DNA from: Streptomyces sp. NBC_01268 | GTDB taxonomy: Bacteria; Actinomycetota; Actinomycetes; Streptomycetales; Streptomycetaceae | Direction: 5' to 3' | Length of the DNA: 64,000 nucleotides | Assembly: GCF_036240795.1 (NCBI RefSeq) | Contig: NZ_CP108454.1 | Span: forward strand, 5,888,001-5,952,000 | Shown: piece after piece, positions 8,736-19,354 of the stretch | How the letters are laid out: every line of letters begins with the position of its first letter | Position numbering within the stretch: position 1 is the first letter of the stretch | Notes under the pieces: model-generated | Databases searched by the model: none | Seen by the model: only the letters and a program-made list of their open reading frames with translations | Told to the model about the DNA's origin: nothing | Translations under genes and position numbers: made by a program

Positions 8736-9872
8736 CTACCCGACCTCCAGCCGGAGGATCTTGTCGTCACCGGGCCCGGGGGTGCCCCGGGTGTCGGTCT
8801 CACTGGTCACGAGCCAGAGCCGGGTGCCGCCCCCGGTCGCCAGGACCGTGCGCAGCCGCCCGTACTCACCCGTCAGGAACGCCTCGGGCTCTCCGGAACG
8901 TTCCGCTCCGGAGAGCGGGATGCGCCACAGTCTCTCGCCCCGGAGTCCGGCCATCCAGACCGCCCCCCGCGCGTACGCGATCCCGCTGGGCGACGCGTCG
9001 GCGGTACGCCACTGGGCGACCGGGTCCGTGTACCCGGACCGGCCCGCACGGCCCTCCACCACCGGCCAGCCGTAGTTCTTCCCCGGCTCGACCAGGTTCA
9101 GCTCGTCCCAGGTGTTCTGCCCGAACTCGGACGCCCACAGCCGCCCGGCCGGGTCCCAGGCCAGGCCCTGGACGTTCCGGTGCCCGTACGAGTAGACGAC
9201 GGAGCCCGGGAAGGGGTTGCCCGGCGCCGGGCGGCCCTCCGGGGTCATCCGCAGGACCTTCCCGCCGAGCGAGCCCCGGTCCTGGGCGAGCCCGGTCCGC
9301 CCGGTCTCGCCGGTTCCCGCGTACAGCATCCCGTCCGGCCCGAAGGCGATCCGCCCGCCGTTGTGGATCACCCCCTTGGGGATGCCGGCGAGCACCGGCT
9401 CGGGGGCGCCGAGCCGGTCACCCGGCCCGCCCTCGTACCGCATGCGGACGATCCGGTTGTCCGTCGCCGAGGTCAGGTAGGCGTACACCCAGCCGTCCCG
9501 CACGGCGAGGCCGAGCAGCCCGCCCTCGCCGCCCGGCACCACCCCGGGCACCACGCCGAGCGCGGTCTTCCGGCCGGTCCGGGCGTCGACCCGGGTGACG
9601 GTCCGCTCGTCGCGCGAGGAGACGAGCAGGTCACCGCCGGGCAGCTCGGCGAGCCCCCACGGCGACTTCAGGTCCTCGGTGAGCACCCCCGCGACGCGCG
9701 GCGCCCCCGGGGACGCGGCCGACGACGACGCGGCAGGCGGGGCGGACGAGGAGGGCGGGGCGGGCGCCCGTCCCGCGTCCCCGCCCGACGACGAGCACCC
9801 TGCGGTCAGCAGCAGGACGGCGACGGCCCCCGCCGCACCTCCCACGACGGTTCGACCTCGATCTCGGCCCAT
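8736..9872 (-). CDS. PQQ-dependent sugar dehydrogenase-like lipoprotein
   Basis: The 378-residue product has a lipoprotein signal (MGRDRGRTVVGGAAG, then LLLTAGC with the lipidated Cys near residue 26), a Ser/Ala/Pro-rich linker, and a six-bladed propeller of the glucose/sorbosone dehydrogenase family. Family-like segments include LKSPWGLAELPGGDLLVSSR, HNGGRIAFGPDGMLYAGTGE and YGHRNVQGLAWDPAGRLWASEFG. Such enzymes oxidise aldose sugars outside the membrane using PQQ, though many actinobacterial members are uncharacterised and may bind no cofactor. The ATG at 9870-9872 is chosen over the longer frame to 9980 because it begins the signal peptide and has an AAGGGACC ribosome site. No PQQ biosynthesis genes are in the window. 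Confidence 0.87.
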   Translation of the reverse strand: MGRDRGRTVVGGAAGAVAVLLLTAGCSSSGGDAGRAPAPPSSSAPPAASSSAASPGAPRVAGVLTEDLKSPWGLAELPGGDLLVSSRDERTVTRVDARTGRKTALGVVPGVVPGGEGGLLGLAVRDGWVYAYLTSATDNRIVRMRYEGGPGDRLGAPEPVLAGIPKGVIHNGGRIAFGPDGMLYAGTGETGRTGLAQDRGSLGGKVLRMTPEGRPAPGNPFPGSVVYSYGHRNVQGLAWDPAGRLWASEFGQNTWDELNLVEPGKNYGWPVVEGRAGRSGYTDPVAQWRTADASPSGIAYARGAVWMAGLRGERLWRIPLSGAERSGEPEAFLTGEYGRLRTVLATGGGTRLWLVTSETDTRGTPGPGDDKILRLEVG

Positions 9873-10062
9873 GATCCGGTCCCTTCCGGCGACGGTCTCC
9901 CCCTTGATACACCGCCGGAGACGCGTCCCGGTCCGCGCCGGGTGGGTCGGCCCCACGATCCCAGGGCCCGCCGGCGGCACGGCGCCCCCTACTGGAGACG
10001 GACGCGGGGCCCGGGGGAGTTCCCGGTCCGCCCGCCCGGACCGCGGTTCCGCGCCGTGCGGG

Positions 10063-11067
10063 TCAGTCCCACGACCCCCGCGCCGCCGGCAGCGCGGCGA
10101 TCTCCGCCAGGTCGGCCTCGTCGAGCCTCAGCTCCGCCGCCCGCGCGTTCTCCACGGCCCACCGCTCGTGCTTCGCGCCCGGGATCGGCACCACGTGCCG
10201 GCCGCGGCCCAGCACCCACGCCAGCGCCACCTGCGCCGGGGTGACGCCGTCGCCGTGCCGTGCCGCCACCCGCCGCAGGCCGACGAGCAGCGGCTGGTTG
10301 GCCGCCATCATCTCGGCCGTGAAACGCGGATGCCGGGCCCGCAGGTCGTCCTCCTCGAAGCCGCCGCCCGGCGTGAGCGTCCCGGTCAGGTAGCCGCTGC
10401 CCAGCGGCATCGCGGCGAGGAAGCCCACGCCCCGCGTCGCGCACCAGGGCAGCAGCCGCTCCAGGGCCTCCGGCGCCCAGACCGAGAGCTCGGCCTCGAC
10501 CGTCGCGACGGGGAAGACCTGCTGGATCCGCTCCAGTTGCCGGATCGTTCCCTCATAGCCGCCACCCGTCCGGCCCCGCCGGGTCGCCCGCGCGCCCACC
10601 GCGCACAGACCGAGCGCCCGCACCTTGCCCGCCCGCACCAGCTCGGCCATGGCGCCCCAGGTCTCCTCGACCGGCACCTCCGGGTCGGCGCGGTGCAGCT
10701 GGTAGAGGTCGATCACATCGGTCTGGAGCCGCCGCAGCGACGCGTCGCAGGCCCTGCGCACGTACCCGGGACGCCCGTTGGCCACGATGTGCTGGTCGCC
10801 GCCGACGAGCAGCCCGCACTTCGTCGACACGAAGACGTCCGCCCGGCGCTCCTTCAACACCCGCCCCAGCAGAAGCTCGTTGGTGAACGGACCGTACATG
10901 TCGGCGGTGTCGAGCAGACTGGTCCCGGCGTCCAGCGCCGCGTGCACCGTCCGCAGCGAGCGGTCTCCCCGCCGCTGCGACCCGCTGTACGCCCAGTGCA
11001 TCGGCATGCATCCGAGGCCCACCGCACCCACATCGAGCGCCGCCGCCCCGATCGTCCTGCGCTCCAC
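10063..11067 (-). CDS. Aldo/keto reductase
   Basis: This 334-residue cytoplasmic NADPH-dependent oxidoreductase has the (beta/alpha)8 aldo/keto reductase fold. The catalytic tetrad is visible: Asp and Tyr in LLDTADMYGPFTNE (about residues 55-68), Lys in VSTKCG, and His in LYQLHRADPE. The N-terminal GLGCMPMHWAYSG matches the family strand, and VPIPGAKHERWAVENARA near the C-terminus is the cofactor phosphate-binding loop. The GTG start has GAGGGG upstream. It is divergent from the 2-hydroxyacid dehydrogenase with 74 bases between starts. The substrate is probably an aldehyde or ketone; neighbours do not narrow it. Confidence 0.9.
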   Translation of the reverse strand: MERRTIGAAALDVGAVGLGCMPMHWAYSGSQRRGDRSLRTVHAALDAGTSLLDTADMYGPFTNELLLGRVLKERRADVFVSTKCGLLVGGDQHIVANGRPGYVRRACDASLRRLQTDVIDLYQLHRADPEVPVEETWGAMAELVRAGKVRALGLCAVGARATRRGRTGGGYEGTIRQLERIQQVFPVATVEAELSVWAPEALERLLPWCATRGVGFLAAMPLGSGYLTGTLTPGGGFEEDDLRARHPRFTAEMMAANQPLLVGLRRVAARHGDGVTPAQVALAWVLGRGRHVVPIPGAKHERWAVENARAAELRLDEADLAEIAALPAARGSWD

Positions 11068-11141
11068 CTGCCGGTACCCCTCCCTCTGCCACCCCCAAAG
11101 TAACCAATCGCGCGCGGGATTCTTCGCATAGCCTCCCGGTC

Positions 11142-12104
11142 ATGACGTTCGATGACACCGCCGCTGACGTGTGGCTTCCGATTCCCGCGGACGAGATCGA
11201 GGGACTTCCCGAGCCGGGCGCGTCGGGCCTGAACTACCGTTTCTGGGACGGCGGGCCGGAATTCCCGGCCGATCCCGCGCACTGCGCCTTCTACGTCGTC
11301 CCGTACATGAAGGGCGAGGAGGTCGCGGTGCGCCCGCTCGCCGGGATGACCTCGGTCCGGGCCGTGCAGACGCTCTCGGCCGGAATCGACCACGTGACGC
11401 CCGGCCTCGACCGGCTGCGCCCCGGCGTCCGGCTGTGCAACGCCAAGGGCGTCCACGAGGCGAGCACCGCCGAACTCACCCTCGCCCTGATCCTCGCCTC
11501 GCTGCGCGGCATCCCCGGCTTCGTCCGCGGCCAGGACGCCGAGGAGTGGCGGGCCGGCTTCTACCCGGCGCTCGCCGACAAGTCGGTGCTGATCGTCGGA
11601 TACGGTTCGATCGGCGCCGCCATCGAGGACCGGCTCGCCCCCTTCGAGTGTGCGCGGGTCGTGCGCGTCGCGCGCTCCGCACGTGCCACCGAGCGCGGTC
11701 CCGTACACCCGATGACCGAACTGCCCGCGCTGCTGCCCGAGGCCGACGTGGTCGTGCTCTCCACACCGCTCACCCCGGCCACCCGGCACCTCGCCGACGC
11801 CGGGTTCCTCGCCCGGATGAAGGACGGAGCGCTGCTGGTCAACGTGGCCCGCGGCCCCGTGGTGGACACGGCCGCGCTCCTGAAGGAGGTCGAGAGCGGC
11901 CGGATCACCGCGGCGCTCGACGTCACCGACCCGGAGCCGCTGCCCGCCGGACACCCGCTGTGGCACGCCCCCGGCATCCTGATCAGCCCCCATGTCGGCG
12001 GCTCCACCTCGGCGTTCATGCCGCGCGCGAAGCGCCTGATGGCGGCGCAGCTCACCCGGTTCGCGGCCGGTGAGGAGCTCGCGAACCTGGTCCTGACCAC
12101 CTGA
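11142..12104 (+). CDS. D-isomer-specific 2-hydroxyacid dehydrogenase
   Basis: The 320-residue protein is an NAD(P)-dependent dehydrogenase of the D-2-hydroxyacid family. The nucleotide-binding fold is marked by VLIVGYGSIGAAIEDRL (about residues 149-165). The catalytic Arg lies in VNVARGPVVDTAAL, the Glu in DVTDPEPLPAGHPLW, and the His in LISPHVGGST. The N-terminal substrate domain is short and diverged. It probably reduces a 2-keto acid, for example a glyoxylate- or hydroxypyruvate-like compound. There is no clear ribosome site; TAGCCT ends 7 bases before ATG 11142, the spacing expected for a leaderless transcript. It is divergent from the aldo/keto reductase. Confidence 0.9.
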   Translation: MTFDDTAADVWLPIPADEIEGLPEPGASGLNYRFWDGGPEFPADPAHCAFYVVPYMKGEEVAVRPLAGMTSVRAVQTLSAGIDHVTPGLDRLRPGVRLCNAKGVHEASTAELTLALILASLRGIPGFVRGQDAEEWRAGFYPALADKSVLIVGYGSIGAAIEDRLAPFECARVVRVARSARATERGPVHPMTELPALLPEADVVVLSTPLTPATRHLADAGFLARMKDGALLVNVARGPVVDTAALLKEVESGRITAALDVTDPEPLPAGHPLWHAPGILISPHVGGSTSAFMPRAKRLMAAQLTRFAAGEELANLVLTT

Positions 12105-12193
12105 GACGCGCGCCCCCGGTGCGCGGCGGCCGCGAGCTCCGCACCCCGTCACGGAGAGTACTGCGACCCTGTCCCTGAGTGACGATCCTGGTG

Positions 12194-12199
12194 TATCGT
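12194..12199 (+). promoter_or_regulatory. Candidate -10 box of the GGDEF/EAL gene
   Basis: TATCGT fits the TAnnnT consensus and would place the transcript start near 12206, 42 bases before GTG 12248. An AGTGAC half-site resembling part of a BldD box lies just upstream (12178-12183). No good -35 box is visible. The position argues against translation starting at the upstream GTG 12179. Confidence 0.4.
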
Positions 12200-12247
12200 C
12201 CCGGAGCGGGGGACTGCGTCGAGAACGGGCAGACGCTGGGGAGCGAA

Positions 12248-15200
12248 GTGACGGGACACCAGATTCCGAGGGGGGTGACGGGTGGAGCGCGGCCGAGCGA
12301 GCGACGATCCGACGCGGCGGGGCCGACGGCCCACCCGTGCCCCACAGCCGCCCTGCCGGACCAGCCGGGCCCCGGCCGGCCCGCCGCGACCGGCCCCGGC
12401 GGGGACGGCCGCGCAGGCACCGAAGCCCCCGCCGTCCCCGTGCCCCGCACGGGCGGCGACCCGGCCCCGCCGCAAGGCGGCGACCGCGCGCCGGACGCCG
12501 GTGAGGGACCCGGCCGGGTCCCCGCCCCCTGCGCCGAGGACCCCGCGGCCTCCTGCGGTCATGCCGTGCCGCGTCCCGACACACAGACCGACAGCCTCTG
12601 CGGCCCCGGCGCGCACGGGCACCCCGGCGAGAGCCCGGAGCTCCCGGTGAGCGCGCCCGGGACGCTCGTCCGGCAGCGGCCCGTGAGCGGCCGGACCGGC
12701 CTCCGGCCCGGGGCCGGCCGGCCCGCGCCGGGGCAGGGCCGCCCGGGGCCCGGGGTCGGGGGAGTGCTCACCCAGATCGGGCTCGGCCTGGTCTGCGGCG
12801 GATACGCCACCGGCGCCGCCCTCGGCTGGGGCTCCGAGGAACTCGCCCTCGTCATGGGCGACTTCGGGCTGAGCGCCGCCGCCCTCGCCGCCGCCGTCTC
12901 CTGCTTCCTCTACGCCCGCGGCCATCGCGGCAGCTTCCGCCCCGCGTGGCTCCTCTTCGCCTTCTCGTCCTTCATGGCCGCCGTCGGCAACGGCGTCTGG
13001 GGCTGGTACGAGGTCGTGCTCGACCGCGAGGTGCCCACCCCCTCGCTGGCCGACCTCTGCTTCCTGCTCTTCGCGCCGCCCGCCATCGTCGGCCTGCTCG
13101 TCCTCGCCAAGAAACCCGTGACCCGGGCCGGCTGGGTCTGCCTGGCGCTCGACGCCTGGCTCATCGGCGGATCCCTGCTCACCCTCTCCTGGAGCCTCGC
13201 CCTCGCGCACACCGCGCGCGTGGAGGCTGCCGAGGGCGAGAGCGTCGCCCGCGCCGCGCTCTCCCTCGCGTACCCGCTCCTGGACATCGTCCTCGTCAGC
13301 ATGGTGCTGGCCCTCCACTTCCGCCGCTCCCACATCAACCGCTCGGCGATCAACACCGCCATCGCGGCCCTCGCGCTCACCGTGCTGTGCGACGCCCTGT
13401 TCACCTCACCGCTGCTGCGCGAGCACTACAGCTCCGGCCAGATCCTCGACGCCGGCTGGTTCGCCGGCTCCCTGCTGCTCGCCTACGCGCCCTGGGGCGC
13501 CCGCCGCACCGTGGACCCGGCCGCCGCCCGCGCCCGGCATCCGCACAGCCGCCCCCTCGCCGGGTCGCTCGCCGCCCTCACGCCGTACCTCGCGGCGGCG
13601 GTCTGCACGCTCGGCATCCTGTACAACGTCGTCGAGGGACGCAGAGTGGACCGCGTGGTCGTCCTCACCGGCTGCACGGTCGTGCTCGCCCTGGTCCTGC
13701 GGCAGGGCATCATGCTGCTCGACAACATCGCCCTCACCCACGAACTGGCCCAGAAGGAGAACCACTTCAGGTCCCTCGTGCAGGGCTCCAGCGACGTCAT
13801 CATGATCGCCGCGCCCACCGGGATACTCCGCTACGTCAGCCCCGCCGCCTCCGGGGTGTACGGCCGCGAGGCGGAGGAGCTGATCGGCTCCGAGCTGGCC
13901 TCCCTCATCCACCCCGAGGACCTCGGCGGCGTCGTCCACGAAGTGCGCCGCTTCCTCGCCGCACCGCCCTCCGAGGAGCCCACCACCCGGATCGAGTGCC
14001 GCTTCCGCTCCGGCCGCGGCGACTGGCTCAACGTCGAGTCCACCGTCAACCGGCACCAGGGCGGTCTGATCTTCAACAGCCGGGACGTGACCGACCGCGT
14101 CCGCCTCCAGGCCCAGCTCCGGCACAACGCCGAGCACGACCCGCTGACCGACCTGCCCAACCGCGCGCTGTTCACCGAGCGGGTCCGCGGAGCCCTCAGC
14201 GGCCGCCGCGCCTCCGACCCCGGCACCGCCGTGCTCTTCATCGACCTCGACGGCTTCAAGGGCGTCAACGACCGCCTCGGCCACCAGGCCGGCGACGAGC
14301 TCCTGGTGCAGGCCGCCCGTCGCCTCCAGGACTCCGTACGGGCCGGCGACACCGCCGCCCGGCTCGGCGGCGACGAGTTCGCCGCGCTCATCCTCGGCGA
14401 CGGCAACCGGGACCGGGCCGCCCGCGAGTGCCAGGTGCACGAGATCGCCGACCGGCTGCGCCTCACGCTCTCCCAGCCGTACCGCGTCGACGCCGCCAAC
14501 GAGGTGCGGGTCGCCGCCTCCATCGGCGTCGCCTTCGCCGAGCCCGGCATCGGCGCCGGCGACCTGCTGCGCAACGCCGACCTCGCCATGTACCGCGCCA
14601 AGGCCGCCGGCAAGAACCGCGTCGAGCTCTACGCCCCGCAGATGCAGGCCGAGGTCGTCCGCCGCACCGAGCTCGCCGCCCGGCTGCGCACCGCGCTGCA
14701 CGACGGCGAGTTCGCGCTGCTGCACCAGCCCGTCGTGGACCTCGGCACCGGCCGGATCGCGGCCGTCGCCGCCCAGGCCCGCTGGCGCTCCGCCCAGGGC
14801 ATCCTGTTCACCCCGGCCGAGTTCCTGCGCGTCTCCGACGGCAGCGAGCGCAGCGCCGAACTCGGTCGCTGGCTCCTCGAAGAAGCCGTCGAGCAGGCCG
14901 CCGAACGCGCGGGCATCGGACACCGCACCCCCGTCACCGTCCGGCTCTCCGCACGCCGGCTGCTCGACCGCTCCCTGCCGCTCGGCTCCGTCGAGGCCCT
15001 GCTGACCCGGCACGGGCTGCCCTCCGGCTCCCTCGTCATCGAGCTGGCCGAGAGCGACCCCCGGGACCCCCGGGTCAACTTCGACGAGCTGGAGCAGCGC
15101 CTCGCCGCCCTGCGCCGCCTCGGCGTGAAGATCGCCCTGGACGGATTCGGCAGCGGACACGCCGCCATCAACGCCCTGCGCCGCCTCCCCGTCGACATAC

Positions 15201-15523
15201 TGAAGCTGGACCGGGGCCTGGTCGAAGGCATCGTGGAATCGGCCAGGCTGCGCAAGATCACCAGCGGGCTGCTGCGGATCGCCGGCGACCTCGGCATGCA
15301 GTCCGTGGCCGAGGGCGTGGACGTGCCCGAGCAGGTGCTCGCCCTGCGCTCGATGGGCTGCACCCATGGTCAGGGCATGGCCTTCGCGGGCCCGCTGGAC
15401 GAGTACCGGCTGCGCCGGGCCCTGGTGCGGGACGAGTACCCGCTGCCCGGACCCGTCCCGGTGAGTGTCGGAAACCGTCCCCCGATCCGGTCACATACTG
15501 AGACGCCCGTCCCACCCACTTGA
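12248..15523 (+). CDS. Membrane PAS-GGDEF-EAL cyclic-di-GMP protein, EAL degenerate
   Basis: The product (1091 residues) has a disordered Pro/Gly-rich N-terminus of about 170 residues, 8-9 hydrophobic helices (about 175-490), a PAS domain (about 505-620), a GGDEF domain (about 625-790) and an EAL domain (about 805-1065). The diguanylate cyclase signature is intact (AARLGGDEFAALI). The EAL domain has lost key residues: the signature Glu is replaced (AAQARW), the metal-binding Asn is Arg (VRLSARRLL), and the DD pair is DG (IALDGFGSGH), so phosphodiesterase activity is doubtful. GTG 12248 is chosen because GGGGAGCGA precedes it. By gene order it matches the membrane GGDEF/EAL gene upstream of ilvB in S. 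coelicolor (SCO5511, recalled). Such proteins set cyclic-di-GMP levels that control sporulation through BldD. Confidence 0.92.
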   Translation: MTGHQIPRGVTGGARPSERRSDAAGPTAHPCPTAALPDQPGPGRPAATGPGGDGRAGTEAPAVPVPRTGGDPAPPQGGDRAPDAGEGPGRVPAPCAEDPAASCGHAVPRPDTQTDSLCGPGAHGHPGESPELPVSAPGTLVRQRPVSGRTGLRPGAGRPAPGQGRPGPGVGGVLTQIGLGLVCGGYATGAALGWGSEELALVMGDFGLSAAALAAAVSCFLYARGHRGSFRPAWLLFAFSSFMAAVGNGVWGWYEVVLDREVPTPSLADLCFLLFAPPAIVGLLVLAKKPVTRAGWVCLALDAWLIGGSLLTLSWSLALAHTARVEAAEGESVARAALSLAYPLLDIVLVSMVLALHFRRSHINRSAINTAIAALALTVLCDALFTSPLLREHYSSGQILDAGWFAGSLLLAYAPWGARRTVDPAAARARHPHSRPLAGSLAALTPYLAAAVCTLGILYNVVEGRRVDRVVVLTGCTVVLALVLRQGIMLLDNIALTHELAQKENHFRSLVQGSSDVIMIAAPTGILRYVSPAASGVYGREAEELIGSELASLIHPEDLGGVVHEVRRFLAAPPSEEPTTRIECRFRSGRGDWLNVESTVNRHQGGLIFNSRDVTDRVRLQAQLRHNAEHDPLTDLPNRALFTERVRGALSGRRASDPGTAVLFIDLDGFKGVNDRLGHQAGDELLVQAARRLQDSVRAGDTAARLGGDEFAALILGDGNRDRAARECQVHEIADRLRLTLSQPYRVDAANEVRVAASIGVAFAEPGIGAGDLLRNADLAMYRAKAAGKNRVELYAPQMQAEVVRRTELAARLRTALHDGEFALLHQPVVDLGTGRIAAVAAQARWRSAQGILFTPAEFLRVSDGSERSAELGRWLLEEAVEQAAERAGIGHRTPVTVRLSARRLLDRSLPLGSVEALLTRHGLPSGSLVIELAESDPRDPRVNFDELEQRLAALRRLGVKIALDGFGSGHAAINALRRLPVDILKLDRGLVEGIVESARLRKITSGLLRIAGDLGMQSVAEGVDVPEQVLALRSMGCTHGQGMAFAGPLDEYRLRRALVRDEYPLPGPVPVSVGNRPPIRSHTETPVPPT

Positions 15524-15556
15524 CAGTGACTGTGCGTCGGGGAGAGGGTCAGTGCC

Positions 15557-15598
15557 ATGCGCACCCGAATTCTCGTACTTGGAAAGCGCGTCGGCTGA
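15557..15598 (+). CDS. ilvB leader peptide (13 aa)
   Basis: The 13-codon frame MRTRILVLGKRVG carries consecutive Ile-Leu-Val-Leu codons (ATT CTC GTA CTT), three of which are rare in high-GC Streptomyces. Ribosome stalling here would sense charged branched-chain tRNAs and control the downstream terminator. TTGACA at 15520-15525 and GAGGGT at 15544-15549 (18-base spacer) could form the promoter; if so, the transcript would begin at or next to the ATG. Confidence 0.85.
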   Translation: MRTRILVLGKRVG

Positions 15599-15676
15599 GG
15601 CAGGGCCAGAGAAGGCCCGCCTGTAAACGCACCCGACGCGCTCCCCTCGCTTGCCTCCCGGCACGAGGGGTTTTTT
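15586..15676 (+). terminator. Transcription attenuator of the ilvB operon
   Basis: GCGCGTCGG (15586-15594, inside the leader peptide) pairs with CCGACGCGC (15633-15641), enclosing a smaller stem (AGGCAGGGCC with GGCCCGCCT). The terminator stem follows: CCCCTCG (15643-15649) with CGAGGGG (15664-15670), an internal TGCC/GGCA extension, then six T residues (15671-15676). Stalling at the Ile-Leu-Val-Leu codons would disrupt the first stem. This is the classical layout for branched-chain amino-acid attenuation. Bases 15677-15764 are 5'-UTR without other structure. Confidence 0.85.
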
Positions 15677-15764
15677 GTTGCACCGACTCCCCCCGAAGTC
15701 GTAACGAACCCCCGCAAAACGCCTCGCACACCACCTCGCACCAACCCTCTGCTTCGAGAAGAGA

Positions 15765-17618
15765 ATGCTGATGACCGAGCAGGCCACCGGGCACCATCCG
15801 CAGCCGCGGCCCCGTAACGGCGCGCAGCCCGCCACCACCGTCGAGCACGTCACGGGTGCGCAGTCCCTCATCCGCTCTCTCGAGGAAGTGGGCGCCGACA
15901 CCGTCTTCGGCATTCCGGGCGGAGCGATCCTCCCCGCGTACGACCCGATGATGGACTCGAAGCGGGTGCGACACGTCTTGGTCCGGCACGAGCAGGGCGC
16001 GGGCCACGCCGCCACCGGTTACGCGCAGGCCACCGGCCGGGTCGGCGTCTGCATGGCGACCTCGGGCCCCGGTGCCACCAACCTGGTCACGCCGATCGCC
16101 GACGCCCACATGGACTCCGTCCCGCTGGTCGCGATCACCGGCCAGGTCTCCTCCAAGGCGATCGGCACGGACGCCTTCCAGGAGGCGGACATCTGCGGCA
16201 TCACGATGCCGATCACCAAGCACAACTTCCTGGTCACCAAGGCCGAGGACATCCCGCGGACGATCGCCGAGGCCTTCCACATCGCCTCCACCGGCCGCCC
16301 GGGCCCGGTCCTGGTCGACATCGCCAAGGACGCCCTCCAGGCGAAGACCACCTTCAGCTGGCCGCCCACCACGGACCTGCCCGGCTACCGCCCGGTGACC
16401 AAGCCGCACGCCAAGCAGATCCGCGAGGCCGCCAAGCTGATCACCAGCGCCAAGCGCCCCGTCCTCTACGTCGGCGGCGGCGTCCTGAAGGCCGGCGCCA
16501 CCGCCGAGCTGAAGGTCCTCGCGGAGCTCACCGGCGCCCCGGTCACCACCACCCTGATGGCGCTGGGCGCGTTCCCCGACAGCCACCCGCTGCACGTGGG
16601 CATGCCGGGCATGCACGGTGCGGTCACCGCCGTCACCGCGCTGCAGAAGGCCGACCTGATCGTCGCCCTCGGTGCCCGCTTCGACGACCGCGTCACCGGC
16701 AAGCTGGACAGCTTCGCCCCGTACGCCAAGATCGTCCACGCCGACATCGACCCGGCCGAGATCGGCAAGAACCGCGTCGCCGACGTCCCGATCGTCGGTG
16801 ACGCCCGCGAGGTCATCGCCGACCTGGTCCAGGCCGTCCAGGCCGAGCACAGCGAGGGCCACCGCGGCGACTACACCGCCTGGTGGAGCGACCTCAACCG
16901 CTGGCGCGAGACCTACCCGCTCGGCTACGACCTGCCGGACGACGGCAGCCTCTCGCCGCAGCAGGTCATCCAGCGCATCGGCGAGCTCGCCCCCGCCGAC
17001 ACCATCTACGCGGCCGGCGTCGGCCAGCACCAGATGTGGGCCGCCCACTTCATCAACTACGAGCGCCCGGCCACCTGGCTGAACTCCGGCGGCGCCGGGA
17101 CGATGGGCTACGCGGTCCCGGCCGCGATGGGCGCCAAGGCGGGCATGCCGGACCGTCCGGTCTGGGCGATCGACGGCGACGGCTGCTTCCAGATGACCAA
17201 CCAGGAACTGGTCACCTGCGCGCTGAACAACATCCCGATCAAGGTCGCCATCATCAACAACGGCGCCCTCGGCATGGTCCGCCAGTGGCAGACCCTGTTC
17301 TACAACCAGCGCTACTCCAACACGGTGCTGCACTCCGGCCCGGACGACGTCAACCCGGGGGCGCGGGGCACCCGCATCCCGGACTTCGTCAAGCTGTCCG
17401 AGGCCATGGGCTGTGTCGCGCTGCGCTGCGAGGACCCTGCCGACCTGGACAAGGTCATCGAGCAGGCCAACGCCATCAACGACCGCCCGGTCGTGGTCGA
17501 CTTCATCGTCCACGAGGACGCCCAGGTCTGGCCGATGGTCGCCGCCGGCACCTCCAACGACGAGGTCATGGCCGCCCGGGGCGTCCGCCCCGACTTCGGC
17601 GACGGCGAAGACGACTGA
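15765..17618 (+). CDS. ilvB: Acetolactate synthase, large catalytic subunit
   Basis: The 617-residue enzyme joins two pyruvates to acetolactate, or pyruvate with 2-oxobutyrate to acetohydroxybutyrate, the first common step of Val, Leu and Ile synthesis. The thiamine-diphosphate enzyme pattern is complete: the activating Glu in [15 protein letters not shown] (about residue 76), a central FAD-binding domain, and the GDG-to-NN cofactor motif in [14 protein letters not shown] and [12 protein letters not shown]. Length is normal for the family. ATG 15765 has GAGAAGAGA upstream; ATG 15771 is also possible. Expression should be controlled by the leader attenuator. ilvN follows after 40 bases and encodes the regulatory subunit. 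Confidence 0.97.
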   Translation: MLMTEQATGHHPQPRPRNGAQPATTVEHVTGAQSLIRSLEEVGADTVFGIPGGAILPAYDPMMDSKRVRHVLVRHEQGAGHAATGYAQATGRVGVCMATSGPGATNLVTPIADAHMDSVPLVAITGQVSSKAIGTDAFQEADICGITMPITKHNFLVTKAEDIPRTIAEAFHIASTGRPGPVLVDIAKDALQAKTTFSWPPTTDLPGYRPVTKPHAKQIREAAKLITSAKRPVLYVGGGVLKAGATAELKVLAELTGAPVTTTLMALGAFPDSHPLHVGMPGMHGAVTAVTALQKADLIVALGARFDDRVTGKLDSFAPYAKIVHADIDPAEIGKNRVADVPIVGDAREVIADLVQAVQAEHSEGHRGDYTAWWSDLNRWRETYPLGYDLPDDGSLSPQQVIQRIGELAPADTIYAAGVGQHQMWAAHFINYERPATWLNSGGAGTMGYAVPAAMGAKAGMPDRPVWAIDGDGCFQMTNQELVTCALNNIPIKVAIINNGALGMVRQWQTLFYNQRYSNTVLHSGPDDVNPGARGTRIPDFVKLSEAMGCVALRCEDPADLDKVIEQANAINDRPVVVDFIVHEDAQVWPMVAAGTSNDEVMAARGVRPDFGDGEDD

Positions 17619-17658
17619 CGAGCGAAGAGCTGAAGAGCCAAGGGAAGTGACCCACACC

Positions 17659-18186
17659 ATGTCCACCAAGCACACGCTCTCCGTCCTGGTCGAGAACACG
17701 CCCGGCATCCTCGCCCGGATCGCCGCCCTGTTCTCCCGCCGCGGCTTCAACATCGACTCGCTCGCCGTCGGTGTCACCGAGCACCCCGACATCTCCCGCA
17801 TCACCATCGTGGTCAATGTCGAGGACCTGCCCCTGGAGCAGGTGACCAAGCAGCTCAACAAGCTGGTCAACGTCCTGAAGATCGTCGAACTCGAGCCCAG
17901 CGCCGCGATCCAGCGCGAGCTCGTCCTGGTGAAGGTCCGCGCCGACAACGAGACCCGCTCCCAGATCGTCGAGATCGTCCAGCTCTTCCGCGCGAAGACG
18001 GTCGACGTCTCGCCGGAGGCGGTCACCATCGAGGCCACCGGTTCGAGTGACAAGCTGGAAGCGATGCTCAAGATGCTGGAGCAGTTCGGCATCAAGGAGC
18101 TCGTGCAGTCCGGCACCATCGCCATAGGGCGTGGCGCCCGGTCCATCACGGACCGGTCCCTGCGGGCCCTCGACCGCAGCGCGTGA
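17659..18186 (+). CDS. ilvN: Acetolactate synthase, small regulatory subunit
   Basis: The 175-residue subunit binds IlvB, raises its activity and gives feedback inhibition by valine. The N-terminal ACT domain (residues 4-78) contains LVENTPGILARIAALFSRRG and FNIDSLAVG; the C-terminal half (LVKVRADNETRSQIVEIV onward) is the second ACT-like domain. ATG 17659 is preferred, although the AGGGA ribosome site lies 13 bases away, because it gives the standard family N-terminus MSTKHTLSVLVENTPG; GTG 17647 directly follows AGGGA and is too close. It is co-transcribed with ilvB. Confidence 0.96.
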   Translation: MSTKHTLSVLVENTPGILARIAALFSRRGFNIDSLAVGVTEHPDISRITIVVNVEDLPLEQVTKQLNKLVNVLKIVELEPSAAIQRELVLVKVRADNETRSQIVEIVQLFRAKTVDVSPEAVTIEATGSSDKLEAMLKMLEQFGIKELVQSGTIAIGRGARSITDRSLRALDRSA

Positions 18187-18210
18187 CACTCCCGACCGTC
18201 AACGGGCGCT

Positions 18211-19316
<1,106 letters not shown>

Positions 19317-19327
19317 GCCCCTCGGTG

Positions 19328-19354
19328 CGGGGCCGGACAGGGTGTCCGGCCCCG
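19328..19354 (+). terminator. Terminator after ilvC
   Basis: GGGGCCGGACA (19329-19339) and its exact complement (19343-19353) form an 11-bp stem with loop GGG, extended by one C-G pair. There is no T tract. A second small repeat, GTTGGAC (19364-19370) with GTCCAAC (19376-19382), lies just downstream, and TACACT at 19435-19440 is a possible -10 box for serA. Confidence 0.75.

Noticed and set aside
12179..12247. GTG 12179 as start of the GGDEF/EAL gene
   Set aside because: A candidate -10 box lies downstream at 12194-12199 and a strong ribosome site precedes GTG 12248.
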